DNA of 64,000 nucleotides from Miltoncostaea sp050249835 (GTDB lineage: Bacteria; Actinomycetota; Thermoleophilia; Miltoncostaeales; Miltoncostaeaceae), in contig JBFWPT010000001.1 in the NCBI GenBank assembly GCA_050249835.1, forward strand, positions 189,915-253,914, read 5' to 3'. Position numbers and translations under genes: made by a program. Each line of letters begins with the position of its first letter. The stretch's first letter is position 1. Positions 7,567-16,113 of this stretch are shown here, piece by piece. Under the pieces are notes generated by a model, which saw only the letters and a program-made list of their open reading frames with translations, was not told the origin of the DNA and ran no database searches.

Positions 7567-10524
7567 ATGCTGACGATCCGCGCCGCCAAGGGGCCCGACT
7601 ACTACGAGCGCGCCGAGTTCGCCCGCGACGACTACTACGAGGAGCGCGGTCAGGTTCTGGGCAGCTGGGAGGGCCGTGCGGCGGCCGAGCTCGGCCTGTC
7701 AGGTGGGCCCGCTGATGGCGAGCTCGGTGAGCTGCTGGAGGGGCGCGACCCCATCTCGGGTGACCGGCTCGCCGGAGCCGGGCGTCGTCGCGGTGGCAAC
7801 GTCGCGTTCGATCTCACCTTCACCGCGCCCAAGAGCGTGAGCGTGCTGGCTGCTGTAGGCGACGAGCCGATCCGGCAGGCCGTCCTCGCCGCCCAGGCGC
7901 GCGGTGCGCGCGCCGCCCTCGACTACCTGGAGCGGCGGGCGTGCTTCGTGCGCCGGGGCCGCAACGGCGTCCACGTTCTGCCGGGTGAGGGCTTCGCCGC
8001 CGCCATGTACCTCCACGAGATGGCGCGCTCAGGCGATCCGCACCTGCATGCGCATCTGGTCGTCGCCAACCGCGTGAAGGGGCCCGACGGGCGCTGGAGC
8101 GCCCCCGACATGCGCCCGGTCTACGCCGAGGCCAAGACCGCCGGCACGATCGCCGAGGCGGTGATGCGCGACGCCCTCACCCGCTCGCTCGGCGTGGAGT
8201 GGGGGCCGGTTCGCAACGGCATCGCGGAGCTCGACGGCGTCCCCACCCCGGTGCGCGAGCACTTCTCTCAGCGCCACGCCGAGATCGTCGAGGAGGCGCT
8301 TGCGCGGGGCTACTCGAGCCCTCGGGGGATCGACGTCATCCAGCGCGAAACCCGCGACCGAAAGCGGGTCGCCTCGCGTGAGCGCGCCGTCGCCGAGTGG
8401 CGGGCCCGCGCGGCCGAGCACGGCTTCGGCGCTCGGGAGCTCGCCGCGCTCGTCGGACGCACGCGAGGGGTGGACGTCGAGCGACCGGTCGATGTCGACG
8501 CAGCCGTGACGCGGATGCTCGGGCCGTCCGGGTTGACCCAGCGCAGCTCGTCCTTCACGCGCCGCGAGGTGATCCAGGCGCTCGCCGATGCCCATCCGTC
8601 CGGCGCGAGCGCGGGGGTCCTCGAAGACCTCGCCGATGACATCCTGCGAACGAGCTGCGTCCCGCTCCTGCCGAGCCGGGTCGAGCCGGCGCGCGGCCAC
8701 CAAGAAGCGCTCTACTCGACTCCCGACATGCTGCAGGCAGAGGTGCGCCTGCTGGAGGCGGCGACCGGCGTCGACCCGCGCGGCGGCCTTCATGCGGACC
8801 GCGGGGCCGTCGAGGCGGCGATCGCCGCACGCCCGACGCTCGGCGCCGACCAGGCCGCCGCGGTGCGCCACCTCTGCTCAGGCGAGGCACGGGTGCGCGT
8901 CATGGAGGCGCGCGCGGGAACGGGCAAGACGTTCGCCTTGGAGGCGGTTCGCCACGCCTACGAGGCCTCGAGAGTCCCCGTGATCGGGACCGCCTGGCAG
9001 GGCCAGGCCGCGGACGTCCTGCAGCGCGACGCCGGCATCGCATCCCAGACCACGGCGCTGCTCCTCGAGCGCCTCGCGCGCGGTGATGACGACGCGATCC
9101 CCGCCGGCGCCGTGATCGTGTGCGACGAGGCCTCGATGATGCCGACGCGCGCTCTCGAGCGCCTGGCGATCGAGGCGGCCCAGCGGTGCGCGCGGCTGAT
9201 CCTGGTCGGCGACCGTGCACAGCTTCCGGCGATCGACGCGGCCGGCGGCTTCGCGGCGCTGGCCGATCGACTCGGGGCGGCGGAACTGGTCGAGAACCGC
9301 CGCCAGCGCACAGACTTACAGCGTCAGGTGGCTAATCGCCTGGCCGCCGGCCAGCCTGCGGATGCTCTCGCCCTCCTCGGTGAGCACGAACGCCTGCACG
9401 GCTTCGACGACGCGCGCGAGGCGCGATCGGCGCTGATCGCGGCGTGGGCGGACACCTCCATCACCGACCCCTCGGGCGCGCTGATCCTGGCCCACGACCG
9501 CCACGAGGTCGCGACCCTGAACCGGATGGCCCGCGATCGTCTGGACGCGGCCGGGCTGCTCGGCCCCACGCGGATGATCGCGTCGGGCCGGGAGTGGGCG
9601 GCGGGCGATCGCCTGGTGTGTCGTCGCAACGACTATCGACTCGGCGTCCGCAACGGCACGCGCGGAACCGTGGTCGGGGTAGACCGAGGGGCGCGAGCCC
9701 TGCGGATCCTGACCGACGACGGCGCCGCCGCACGCCTGCCCGCCGAGTACCTGGAGAACGCGCATCACGGGTACGCGATCACCGGCCACATCAGCCAGGG
9801 CGCCACCGTCGACCGGACCTTCCTCCTCGCGACGCCCGAGCGCGGCGGGGCGGAGTGGGCGTACGTCGCCTCGACGCGTCAGCGCCTGGACCTCTCCGTC
9901 TTCGTCATCCACCACGAGCCCGAGGATCTCGAGGCCGCTCTGGCACGCTCGTGGGGGCGCACGGACGCCAAGCACCTGGCGCTTGACCTTGCTCAGGACG
10001 GCGCTCGCGACGATGCGGTCTCGTCGGCTGGCGACCAGCTCGAGCGCCTGCTGCCCGAGCGCCTCGTCGTGCGCCTTCGCGACCTTCGGGGGCGCCGCGA
10101 CCGCGCTCGTGCGGAGGCTCGCGGCGCGGTGGGTGAGAGCAGGAAGCTCGCCGGCCTGGAGGCCCAACGGCTCGGCGAGCAGCTGGGAGCCGTCGAGGCC
10201 TCCGCGACCGATTGGGCGGCACGCTCCGAGGTTGCTCGAGCGCCGGCGCACGTGCAGTCAGCTCTCGGGCCGCGGCCGCAGATGAGGTCTGAGCGGGCCG
10301 CGTGGGACCGTGCGGTCTCCGTGGTGGCCGCTTATCGGCACGCCCAGTCGATCTCCCCGAGCGAGCCGACGCTCCTTGGGCCGCGGCCCTCCTCAGCGGA
10401 CGCCCGCTCGGCATGGGACGCCGCGATGGATGCGACCGAGGACTCGCTTCGGCAGCTCCGGCGCCCCGCCGTCGTGCTGCGGCGGCCTGAGCACGCAGAG
10501 CGAGGCCAGGCGCGCGTGCGCTAG
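7567..10524 (+). CDS. MobF (TrwC/TraI) relaxase-helicase
   Basis: This 985-residue conjugative relaxase nicks oriT and pilots the transferred strand. The N-terminal TrwC domain has paired tyrosines at residues 12-13 and 23-24 (DYY and DDYYEERG) and the metal-binding HLHAHL triad with H159, H161 and H163. A RecD/AAA_30 helicase follows, with Walker A RAGTGKT at 449-455, Walker B CDEASMM with D520-E521, and LVGDRAQLPA. I chose the start that gives the family-typical N-terminus MLTIRAAKGPDYYE; ATG 7552 is an alternative. The reading frame stays open far upstream, antisense to nothing real. It is the last gene of the ssb-parB operon. Confidence 0.93.
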   Translation: MLTIRAAKGPDYYERAEFARDDYYEERGQVLGSWEGRAAAELGLSGGPADGELGELLEGRDPISGDRLAGAGRRRGGNVAFDLTFTAPKSVSVLAAVGDEPIRQAVLAAQARGARAALDYLERRACFVRRGRNGVHVLPGEGFAAAMYLHEMARSGDPHLHAHLVVANRVKGPDGRWSAPDMRPVYAEAKTAGTIAEAVMRDALTRSLGVEWGPVRNGIAELDGVPTPVREHFSQRHAEIVEEALARGYSSPRGIDVIQRETRDRKRVASRERAVAEWRARAAEHGFGARELAALVGRTRGVDVERPVDVDAAVTRMLGPSGLTQRSSSFTRREVIQALADAHPSGASAGVLEDLADDILRTSCVPLLPSRVEPARGHQEALYSTPDMLQAEVRLLEAATGVDPRGGLHADRGAVEAAIAARPTLGADQAAAVRHLCSGEARVRVMEARAGTGKTFALEAVRHAYEASRVPVIGTAWQGQAADVLQRDAGIASQTTALLLERLARGDDDAIPAGAVIVCDEASMMPTRALERLAIEAAQRCARLILVGDRAQLPAIDAAGGFAALADRLGAAELVENRRQRTDLQRQVANRLAAGQPADALALLGEHERLHGFDDAREARSALIAAWADTSITDPSGALILAHDRHEVATLNRMARDRLDAAGLLGPTRMIASGREWAAGDRLVCRRNDYRLGVRNGTRGTVVGVDRGARALRILTDDGAAARLPAEYLENAHHGYAITGHISQGATVDRTFLLATPERGGAEWAYVASTRQRLDLSVFVIHHEPEDLEAALARSWGRTDAKHLALDLAQDGARDDAVSSAGDQLERLLPERLVVRLRDLRGRRDRARAEARGAVGESRKLAGLEAQRLGEQLGAVEASATDWAARSEVARAPAHVQSALGPRPQMRSERAAWDRAVSVVAAYRHAQSISPSEPTLLGPRPSSADARSAWDAAMDATEDSLRQLRRPAVVLRRPEHAERGQARVR

Positions 10525-10645
10525 ACCCGATTCCTTCCTCTCGGGCTCGGAAGCCGCCGGGGACTGATACTTCGGGGTCAAGCCCATCTCCAGGTGGGTA
10601 GACCGCGCGAACGTCGAGCGGCCCCAGACGGGCCCTACGCCATCC

Positions 10646-11128
10646 TCAGGCTCGACCCAGCCGAAGTCGGGGGACTCGCAGCCCCCCGGTGGTCAGGGCC
10701 ACCAGCCCGATGACCGCGAACGCGATGGCGGTCAGGTGCGCGTTCAGGCCGAAGGACCAGTACATCGTCACGCCCACCGCAATGAGCGCCGCCGCGAGGA
10801 AGGCGATCGCAGGCCACCAGGAACGCCGCAGGGCGACCACGAGGATGGTGGCGGGAATCGCGTAGGCGAGCTGACTCGAGAGTCCGAGGTCGCCGATCGG
10901 ACCGACCACGCCGCCGAGCCCGGGAACGGCCTCGGTCTGGCTGGGGAAGAACATGGCGGTGCAGTGGACGACGAGCGCGAGCACCGAGCCCGCCGCCCAG
11001 ATCGCCTCCCCCCGCCCCGGCCGGTAGGAGATCGCGCGAACGGGCAGGGCGTCGACAGCGAGGCGGGTGATCAGGGCGGCCGCTGCGAGGGCGATGAGGA
11101 AGTACCAGTATGGGGAGGACACCGTCAC
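10646..11128 (-). CDS. Multi-pass membrane protein after BlaR-like gene
   Basis: This 160-residue protein has about five hydrophobic segments, including PYWYFLIALAAAALITRLAV, AIWAAGSVLALVVHCTAMFF and AIAFAVIGLVAL, and a short basic C-terminus. No catalytic motif or family is recognised. Its GTG start abuts the stop of the M56 peptidase gene, so it is the third gene of the blaI operon. A role in envelope sensing with the M56 protein is inferred from position only. Confidence 0.65.
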   Translation of the reverse strand: MTVSSPYWYFLIALAAAALITRLAVDALPVRAISYRPGRGEAIWAAGSVLALVVHCTAMFFPSQTEAVPGLGGVVGPIGDLGLSSQLAYAIPATILVVALRRSWWPAIAFLAAALIAVGVTMYWSFGLNAHLTAIAFAVIGLVALTTGGLRVPRLRLGRA

Positions 11129-12100
11129 TCAGCGCTCCAGTGCGCGGAGCCAGCGTCGGACGCCGATCCAGCTGAGGACGACGATGGCCCATCGCAGGCC
11201 CCACGCGAGGACCATGTCGGCGAGGTCCGCACCGTTCATCGGCATCGGTGCGATCGCGTCAGAACTCGTGCCGGGGCTCACGACGACGAAGACGACCAGC
11301 AGTGCTGCGAGCGTCAGACCGACGGCCGACTGTCGTACCACCGAGGGCTCGACGACCAGGCACGGCGGGCTCGCCCCAGGAACGAGGGCGTCGATCCGCG
11401 CGCTCAACGCGGTCCCCCCGCCAGCGATCGCCGCAGCACCCGCCGACTCGGGTGTCGAGTGCAAGACAAGCAGCGCCTCCGCCAAGGGGCGTCGGCCGGC
11501 CCAGGCGGTTGCGCAGTTGTCAGCGGCGAGTTCGTAGCGAAGGCGCTGATGCTCAGCGGTCCGGCGGGCTGCGGGCACGATCCAGAGTCCGCGCCCCACC
11601 GCGTGAGCCACGACCTGACGGAGGGGGTCGCGGTTTCGCGCGTGGGCTGCTTCATGGGCCAGTACCGCTTCCAGCGGAGCGGGGGCGAGGGAGTCAACCA
11701 GGGCGCCGCTCACAACCACCGTCGGTCGCAGGAGCCCCGCGGAGAACGCCAGGCTCTCGGGAAGATCGGTGACGATGAGACGACGGATGCCCAGGTCATG
11801 CGCGACCCTCGAGACGGCCGGCGGCGGGACGAGGGCGTGCCGACGTGCCAGCCGAATCGCGCGGCGACCCACGAGCGCCTGCCGGCACAGGTGCCAGAGC
11901 ATCAGCCCCCAGATCGAGCCTGCGAGCGCGATGGCCAGCACCGTCGGGACGGAGGCGGCGGTGGCGATCGCCCGGGCACACGCGTGAAGGACGATCCAGG
12001 CGGACGTGCCGCCCGCGCTCCAGCCGATCGCCCCGAGGATTGCGACTGGGGCGATGACGCTCACAGCCGTCCAGACCGGAACGGACGGCCACCTCCTCAC
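11129..12100 (-). CDS. M56-family (BlaR1-like) membrane metallopeptidase
   Basis: This 323-residue integral membrane zinc peptidase has HEAAH (in LAHEAAHARNRDPL) and downstream ELAADNCA, the third zinc-ligand region of M56/M48 peptidases. Transmembrane helices lie at the N-terminus, around residues 45-75 and in the C-terminal 70 residues. In BlaR1/MecR1 systems a sensor peptidase inactivates BlaI to open the regulon. This copy has no penicillin-binding sensor domain, so its signal is not beta-lactam by sequence. It overlaps blaI by 4 bp (GTGA) and probably relays envelope or metal/redox stress to that repressor. Confidence 0.85.
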   Translation of the reverse strand: MRRWPSVPVWTAVSVIAPVAILGAIGWSAGGTSAWIVLHACARAIATAASVPTVLAIALAGSIWGLMLWHLCRQALVGRRAIRLARRHALVPPPAVSRVAHDLGIRRLIVTDLPESLAFSAGLLRPTVVVSGALVDSLAPAPLEAVLAHEAAHARNRDPLRQVVAHAVGRGLWIVPAARRTAEHQRLRYELAADNCATAWAGRRPLAEALLVLHSTPESAGAAAIAGGGTALSARIDALVPGASPPCLVVEPSVVRQSAVGLTLAALLVVFVVVSPGTSSDAIAPMPMNGADLADMVLAWGLRWAIVVLSWIGVRRWLRALER

Positions 12101-12528
12101 AGATCCTCGCGATTCAGTAGCTCGCGAAGTCGAGCAAGATCCGCCGGATCGCCATCTCGCATCCTGGCGGCGAAGGCGGCGAGCGCCTCATCGCCGTGGG
12201 CGTCGATCAGCCGGTCGACCGCCTCCCGCGAGAGGGCGGCCGACAAGCCGGCGGGGTCAACCGCGGCCCGGTACAGATCGCGACGGCCCTCGCGCCGGCG
12301 TGTCAGCAGCCCGCGTGCGTGGAGGCGGATCATGACCGTCAGGACGGTCGTGTAGGCCAGCGTGTTCCCGCGCGCCCCGAGCAAGGCGACGACCTCGCGA
12401 ACCGACGACTCCCCAGCCCCCCACAGCTCCTCGAGGATCGCCTGCTGGAGGCTTCCGAGCGGGGAGGACGCGCTTGCGTCGGGGTCGGGGGACAGGGCCG
12501 GCGGCCCGCCTTGCGGCTGCTCTCGCAT
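12097..12528 (-). CDS. BlaI/MecI/CopY-family repressor
   Basis: This 143-residue BlaI-type winged-helix repressor has its DNA-binding domain at about residues 27-95 (LQQAILEELWG, SVREVVALLG, LAYTTVLTVMIRLHARGLLTRRREGRR). A helical dimerisation/cleavage region follows (LSREAVDRLIDAHGDEALAA). The N-terminal extension of about 22 residues is Pro/Ser-rich. It is divergent from two small membrane-protein genes, with a 17-bp palindrome of its family's type between them. The same motif occurs at 16,743 and 19,981, so it probably controls several units of the island. Confidence 0.9.
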   Translation of the reverse strand: MREQPQGGPPALSPDPDASASSPLGSLQQAILEELWGAGESSVREVVALLGARGNTLAYTTVLTVMIRLHARGLLTRRREGRRDLYRAAVDPAGLSAALSREAVDRLIDAHGDEALAAFAARMRDGDPADLARLRELLNREDL

Positions 12529-12590
12529 CGCGTTCGAGGCTACTCCGAGCCTGCTGACTGGACAACGACACCCGGCATAGTACTGTGATG

Positions 12591-12607
12591 ACTACGCATA
12601 ACGTAGT
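12591..12607. promoter_or_regulatory. BlaI-type operator 1
   Basis: ACTACG-CATAA-CGTAGT is a perfect 6-bp-arm palindrome in the blaI/small-protein divergent region. A -35-like TGGACA (12559) and -10-like TACTGT (12581) lie just upstream for the rightward gene, whose ATG is 24 bp downstream. BlaI-family operators are ACTACA/TGTAGT-like palindromes. The aligned copies at 16,743 and 19,981 give the consensus AYTACG-N5-YGTAGK. Confidence 0.65.
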
Positions 12608-12630
12608 TGATCGCCAACGGGAGGTCGTTG

Positions 12631-12852
12631 ATGGAGCAGATACTGCTGAGCCTGGCAGTCCTGGCGTGCCCCCTCGGGATGGTCCTGATGATGGTGTTCA
12701 TGGGCCGGGGGATGCTGGGTGGCAAGAAGAGCGCCGATCGTGGAGACCGCCCGGGAGACGATGTCGGCACCCTGAAGGCCGAGTCGGCCCGCCTCGACGC
12801 GCGGATCGCCGAACTCGAGTCGCGCGGCGTGCCCGAGACGGCCCGGCGCTGA
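12631..12852 (+). CDS. Small membrane protein, DUF2933-like
   Basis: This 73-residue protein has one N-terminal membrane segment (ILLSLAVLACPLGMVLMMVF), then GRGMLGGKKS and a short coiled coil (LKAESARLDARIAELES). The Cys-Pro and GxxMGG-like features resemble DUF2933 proteins found in metal-resistance islands. The ATG has a good GGGAGGTC ribosome-binding site and lies 24 bp after the BlaI-type operator, so it should be a direct BlaI target. It overlaps the next small gene by TGATG. Function is unknown. Confidence 0.7.
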   Translation: MEQILLSLAVLACPLGMVLMMVFMGRGMLGGKKSADRGDRPGDDVGTLKAESARLDARIAELESRGVPETARR

Positions 12853-13082
12853 TGGCGACGGCCCTGATCGTCGCGGCGATCCTCATCGGCGTTGCAGCGT
12901 GTCCTCTGATCGCCGTGATCCAGCGCCGCCGCGGGCGAGCCGGCTGCTTCCCGCCGAGTCGCTCTCAGGTTCCCGGGGATGGCGAGAGCCTCGCGGAGCT
13001 GAAGGCCGATCGCGCGCGGGTGGAGGATCGGATCGGCGTGCTCGAGCGGGAGGCCTCGAGTGCAGGCCGGGTACCGCGCTGA
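12852..13082 (+). CDS. Second small membrane/coiled-coil protein
   Basis: This 76-residue protein has the same layout as its upstream neighbour. A hydrophobic N-terminus with a Cys-Pro (LIVAAILIGVAACPLIAVI) is followed by a basic loop and a coiled coil (LAELKADRARVEDRIGVLER). The two may be diverged duplicates that form a hetero-oligomer. Start and stop overlap the neighbours by one or a few bases, so it belongs to the BlaI-controlled rightward unit. No family is assigned. Confidence 0.6.
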   Translation: MATALIVAAILIGVAACPLIAVIQRRRGRAGCFPPSRSQVPGDGESLAELKADRARVEDRIGVLEREASSAGRVPR

Positions 13083-13101
13083 TGGCTTTCCGCCGACGTC
13101 C

Positions 13102-13755
13102 GTGACGACCGCCTCTGACCAGCTGCGCCTCGACCGCCTCTTCGAGCGGGCCGCGCCCGGCTACGACCTTCAGCTCCCGCTCGAGCGACGTGCTCTGCGG
13201 ACCGCGGCCCGCTTCGCCGGGCCATTCGCTGGCCTGCGGGTGCTCGACCTCGCGACGGGCACCGGCGCCCTCGCCGCGGCCATGCTCGACCGGGGCGGGC
13301 CACCGCTCGAGCTGGTGGCCGTCGACCGCTCTGCGCCGATGCTCGCCCGGGCGCGCAGGCGGCTGGCGCCCTTCGAGGACCGCTGTCGGATCAGCGTGGC
13401 CCTCGCCGACGCCCGCCGGCTGCCGTACCCGGAGGGGCACTTCGACCTCGTGGCGAGCGGGTACTTCCTCCACCTTCTCGAGCGCCAGGACGCCGCGGCG
13501 GCCCTGGAGGAGGTCCGACGCGTGCTGCGCCCCGATGGCCGCCTCGTGGTGGTCGTCCACGGTGCGCCGGCGACCGGGCTGGGCCGGCTCTACCGTCAGG
13601 GGTGGCGGGCTCTCGAGCGGGTCATGCCGCTGGCGGGGGCGGGTCCTCTCGAAGATGCTCGGCCACTTCTCGTGGGCGCCGGGTTCTCGATCCGCAGCGA
13701 ACGCCGTACCGGCCTGGGGTACTGGAGCCAGCTGCTCCTCGCCGAGGCGGCCTGA
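13102..13755 (+). CDS. Class I SAM-dependent methyltransferase
   Basis: This 217-residue methyltransferase of the UbiE/Methyltransf_11 type has motif I LDLATGTGALAAAM, acidic motif II VAVDRS, and the post-II/III segments ALADARRLPYPEGHFDLV and LRPDGRLVVVVH. The substrate is not evident; neighbours suggest metal, metalloid or lipid chemistry. I chose GTG 13102, which gives the family-like start ahead of RLFERAAPGYDL. GTG 13060, overlapping the previous gene, is also possible. It is the last complete gene of the unit starting at 12,631. Confidence 0.82.
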   Translation: MTTASDQLRLDRLFERAAPGYDLQLPLERRALRTAARFAGPFAGLRVLDLATGTGALAAAMLDRGGPPLELVAVDRSAPMLARARRRLAPFEDRCRISVALADARRLPYPEGHFDLVASGYFLHLLERQDAAAALEEVRRVLRPDGRLVVVVHGAPATGLGRLYRQGWRALERVMPLAGAGPLEDARPLLVGAGFSIRSERRTGLGYWSQLLLAEAA

Positions 13756-13762
13756 GGTCCGG

Positions 13763-13960
13763 GATCCACGCCAGATCGCAGACGCCGAGCTCGCTCTCCT
13801 GCCTCGCGCAGCGCGAGCGCTCCCTGGAGGCGCGTCGGATCACCCAGTCCTTCGCACGCTCGGGCGCAAGTAGTGCCTCGGTGTCGAGTCGGAAGGCCCG
13901 CGTCTCCTCGGCTCGCGGCGGGTCGAGGCAGAGCAGCTCGCAGAAACGGGCAGCGGACAC
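13763..13960 (-). pseudogene. Frameshifted, truncated ArsR/SmtB (CmtR-like) regulator
   Basis: Minus-strand reading from 13,960 gives MSAARFCELLCLDPPRAEETRA, the N-terminus of actinobacterial metal-sensing ArsR proteins with the CELLC cysteines. In a second frame the typical GLGDPTRLQGALALREAGE follows. In the first frame again, ELGVCDLAWIPDL matches the metal-binding CVCDLAW region. Two frame changes and loss of everything after this point, including the recognition helix, show that it is dead. It converges on and abuts the methyltransferase gene. It is a relic of another metal regulator in the island. Confidence 0.72.
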
Positions 13961-13985
13961 ACGTACGTCCTCTCGGACGTACGTG
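13960..13985. promoter_or_regulatory. 11-bp-arm palindrome, likely operator of decayed ArsR gene
   Basis: CACGTACGTCC (13960-13970) and GGACGTACGTG (13975-13985) are perfect inverted copies around TCTC. The motif starts at the decayed ArsR gene's start codon and lies between it and the SCO remnant. That is the place where a metal-responsive operator for a divergent pair would be expected. It has no T-run on either side, so a terminator is less likely. Confidence 0.5.
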
Positions 13986-14050
13986 CATCGGTCCTGCGTG
14001 CCGGCGAGGCGGGCATCGCGTGCGGGTGAGCACGAGACCGCCGCGACCCG

Positions 14051-14425
14051 GTGGCGCTACGCAAGGACTTCCAGCGTGCCGGCTCGGCCCTGCGGCGGTT
14101 GCCCTCCGGAGACCGGTCGAGCGTCGTTGCCCTGGCGATCAGCGCGAACCCCCGGGACGACACGCGCGAGAGCGTGCGGGCGTTCCTCACTCGCCACCGC
14201 GCCGCAAGCCAGATCCGCTATCTCAATGGCCCCGAGGGCGAGCTACGACGGGTCTGGAAGGAGTATCAGGTGCTCTCCGCCCTCGAGAGCGGCGATGCGG
14301 ACACGCACTCTGCGCCGGTGCGGATCTACGGCCGCGGCGGCCGCTGGCTGGCGACGCAGCATGCCGGAGCGGACCTCAGCGCCGGCAACCTCGTGCACGA
14401 CATCTCGTTGGCGCTGGCTCGATGA
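14051..14425 (+). pseudogene. SCO1/SenC-type protein fragment lacking CxxxC
   Basis: The 124 residues match the C-terminal two thirds of SCO copper chaperones: VVALAISANPRDDTRESVRAF (the VDPERDT region), then YQVLSALESGDADTHSAPVRIYGRGGRWL (the conserved H-S-x-x-x-Y/L region) and the closing helix. The copper/redox CxxxC motif should precede it, but an in-frame stop at 14,027 and an unrelated upstream sequence remove it. It may still be translated from GTG 14051 but could not do canonical Sco chemistry. The next gene is a lipoprotein of the same island. Confidence 0.6.
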
Positions 14426-14477
14426 GCGGTCGGCGGCGTCTGCGGGCCGACTGGTCCACCGAAGACGGAGGCTCGAT

Positions 14478-15386
14478 GTGCGCGTGACCGGGAGATCCCG
14501 CTCGAAGGGGCTTGGTCGGATCGTCGTCGCTGGCGCGCTCGCGCTGGTGGGGGCCATCGTTCTCGCCGCGTGTGGAGGCTCCGACTCGACCGGAGGCACC
14601 GAGGCGTCCTCGCCCGGCTCCCTGGCCTCGATCATCGGGGATGGCCACGTCCACAGCCTGATCGTCGATCGAGAGGATCCGGCCCGCCTTCTGCTCGGAC
14701 TCCATGGAGGCCTCTACGTGTCCGCCGACGCCGGGCGCAGCTGGGACCTCGCGGACCTCGAGGGCGATGACGCGATGAACCTCGCCAGCGCCGGGACGGG
14801 CGCCCCGCTCTGGGTCGCCGGCCACGAGGTCCTCGAGCGGTCCGACGACGACGGCGCGTCCTGGGAACCGGTCCGCCCCGCTGGCCTTCCCGGTCTCGAT
14901 ATCCACGGCTTCGCGGTGAGGCCCGATCGCCCGAAGGAGATCGTGGCCGCCGTCGCCGGGCAGGGCCTCTATCGATCGAATGACGGGGGCGCCTCGTTCC
15001 GGCTCCTCTCGGAGCAGGTCGGGCCGAGCGTCTTCGGGATGGCGCTCACCGCCGACGGGACCCTCTTCGCCACGGACCCCAGCCAGGGGCTGCTCGTGAG
15101 CTCCGACGGGGGGCGCACGTTCCGCGTCGGCATCGAGGGCCAGGGGCTCGTGTCGGTGGCCGCCGTGCCTCGTCGTCCGCGTCTCGTGCTGGCGGGCGGT
15201 CAGCCGGGCGTGATCGTCTCCCGGGACGGCGGCGACCTCTGGGAGTCGGCGTTCACGGACGCCGGCGTGGCCGCCGTTGCGATTGACCCCGGTGATCCGC
15301 GCCGTGCCTATGCCGTGGGCGATGACGGGCGGCTCTACACGACTGGCGACGCAGCCCGGACGTGGTCGGCGGTCAAGGAGGGGTAG
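14478..15386 (+). CDS. BNR-repeat lipoprotein (F510_1955-type)
   Basis: This 302-residue exported lipoprotein has a signal peptide with lipobox (LVGAIVLAAC, Cys at about residue 32), a short Ser/Gly linker and a beta-propeller. The propeller carries repeated Asp-box/BNR motifs (SADAGRSWD, SDDDGASWE, SNDGGASF, SSDGGRTF, SRDGGDLWE, TTGDAARTW). Start GTG 14478 has GGAGG seven bases upstream. Such proteins are recurrent in actinobacterial metal-resistance cassettes. The lspA gene in the same island could process it. It converges on ccdA with only 7 bp between the stops. Confidence 0.8.
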   Translation: MRVTGRSRSKGLGRIVVAGALALVGAIVLAACGGSDSTGGTEASSPGSLASIIGDGHVHSLIVDREDPARLLLGLHGGLYVSADAGRSWDLADLEGDDAMNLASAGTGAPLWVAGHEVLERSDDDGASWEPVRPAGLPGLDIHGFAVRPDRPKEIVAAVAGQGLYRSNDGGASFRLLSEQVGPSVFGMALTADGTLFATDPSQGLLVSSDGGRTFRVGIEGQGLVSVAAVPRRPRLVLAGGQPGVIVSRDGGDLWESAFTDAGVAAVAIDPGDPRRAYAVGDDGRLYTTGDAARTWSAVKEG

Positions 15387-15393
15387 CCGGTTC

Positions 15394-16113
15394 TCAGCCG
15401 AACTGGTTGAAGCGCGAGAGCTCCTGAGTGATGACCGCGAGCTGCCCCGACGCCACGAGCAGGCCCATGGCGACGAGCCCCGCGCCAGAAGCCAGCGCGA
15501 GCGTCGCACCGGCCCGCCGGACCCGTCCGAAGACGCCGACCGCGCGGTCGAACGCGAGGCTGGTCGCGAGGAAGGGCACTCCGAGGCCCGCCGAGTAGGC
15601 GAGTAGGAGCGCCGCGCCCCCCATCGGGCTCTGACCGGTGGCGGCGAAGGTGAGGATCCCGCCGAGGATCGGGCCGATGCAGGGGGTCCAGCCGATCGCG
15701 AAGACGACCCCCGTCACGAGGCCCCCGGTGATGCGCCCACCGCGGCCGCGCGTCCACGCAATGGGCCGCCACTCGCGCTGCCCGACGCCGAGGCGCGGTC
15801 CGAGGATGACGAGCAGGCCGAGGAGCACCAGCAACGCCCCGCCGGCAAGCTCGAGACCCCGCCGCTCGTCTTTCAGGAGTGCGCTCGTGCCGCCGATGCC
15901 GGCCCCGAGCAGGGTGAAGACGAGGGCGAAGCCGGCGACGAAGGCCAGCGTCGCCGACACGACGGCGCGCCGCTGGTGGGCGATCCGCTCCACCGACACC
16001 CCCGAGATGAAGGCGAGGTAGCCGGGAACCAGCGCGAGGACGCAGGGCGAGAGGAAGGAGAGGAGCCCGCCGGTGAAGGCGACCGCGAACGCCGTCGCCC
16101 TCAGATCGCTCAT
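15394..16113 (-). CDS. ccdA: CcdA-type thiol-disulfide transmembrane transporter
   Basis: This 239-residue membrane protein has six hydrophobic segments and the paired cysteines of the CcdA/DsbD-beta family: SPCVLALVPGYL in the first helix and GWTPCIGPILGG in the fourth. It moves electrons from cytoplasmic thioredoxin to extracytoplasmic thiol proteins. The ATG overlaps the stop of the thioredoxin-like gene (ATGA), and that protein is its natural acceptor. The pair would keep envelope or metal-binding thiols reduced. A BlaI-type operator precedes the operon. Confidence 0.92.
   Translation of the reverse strand: MSDLRATAFAVAFTGGLLSFLSPCVLALVPGYLAFISGVSVERIAHQRRAVVSATLAFVAGFALVFTLLGAGIGGTSALLKDERRGLELAGGALLVLLGLLVILGPRLGVGQREWRPIAWTRGRGGRITGGLVTGVVFAIGWTPCIGPILGGILTFAATGQSPMGGAALLLAYSAGLGVPFLATSLAFDRAVGVFGRVRRAGATLALASGAGLVAMGLLVASGQLAVITQELSRFNQFG

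Noticed and set aside
12590..12607. Beta-lactam resistance island suggested by BlaI and M56
   Set aside because: No beta-lactamase or penicillin-binding domain is present; targets are thiol-redox, metal and export genes.
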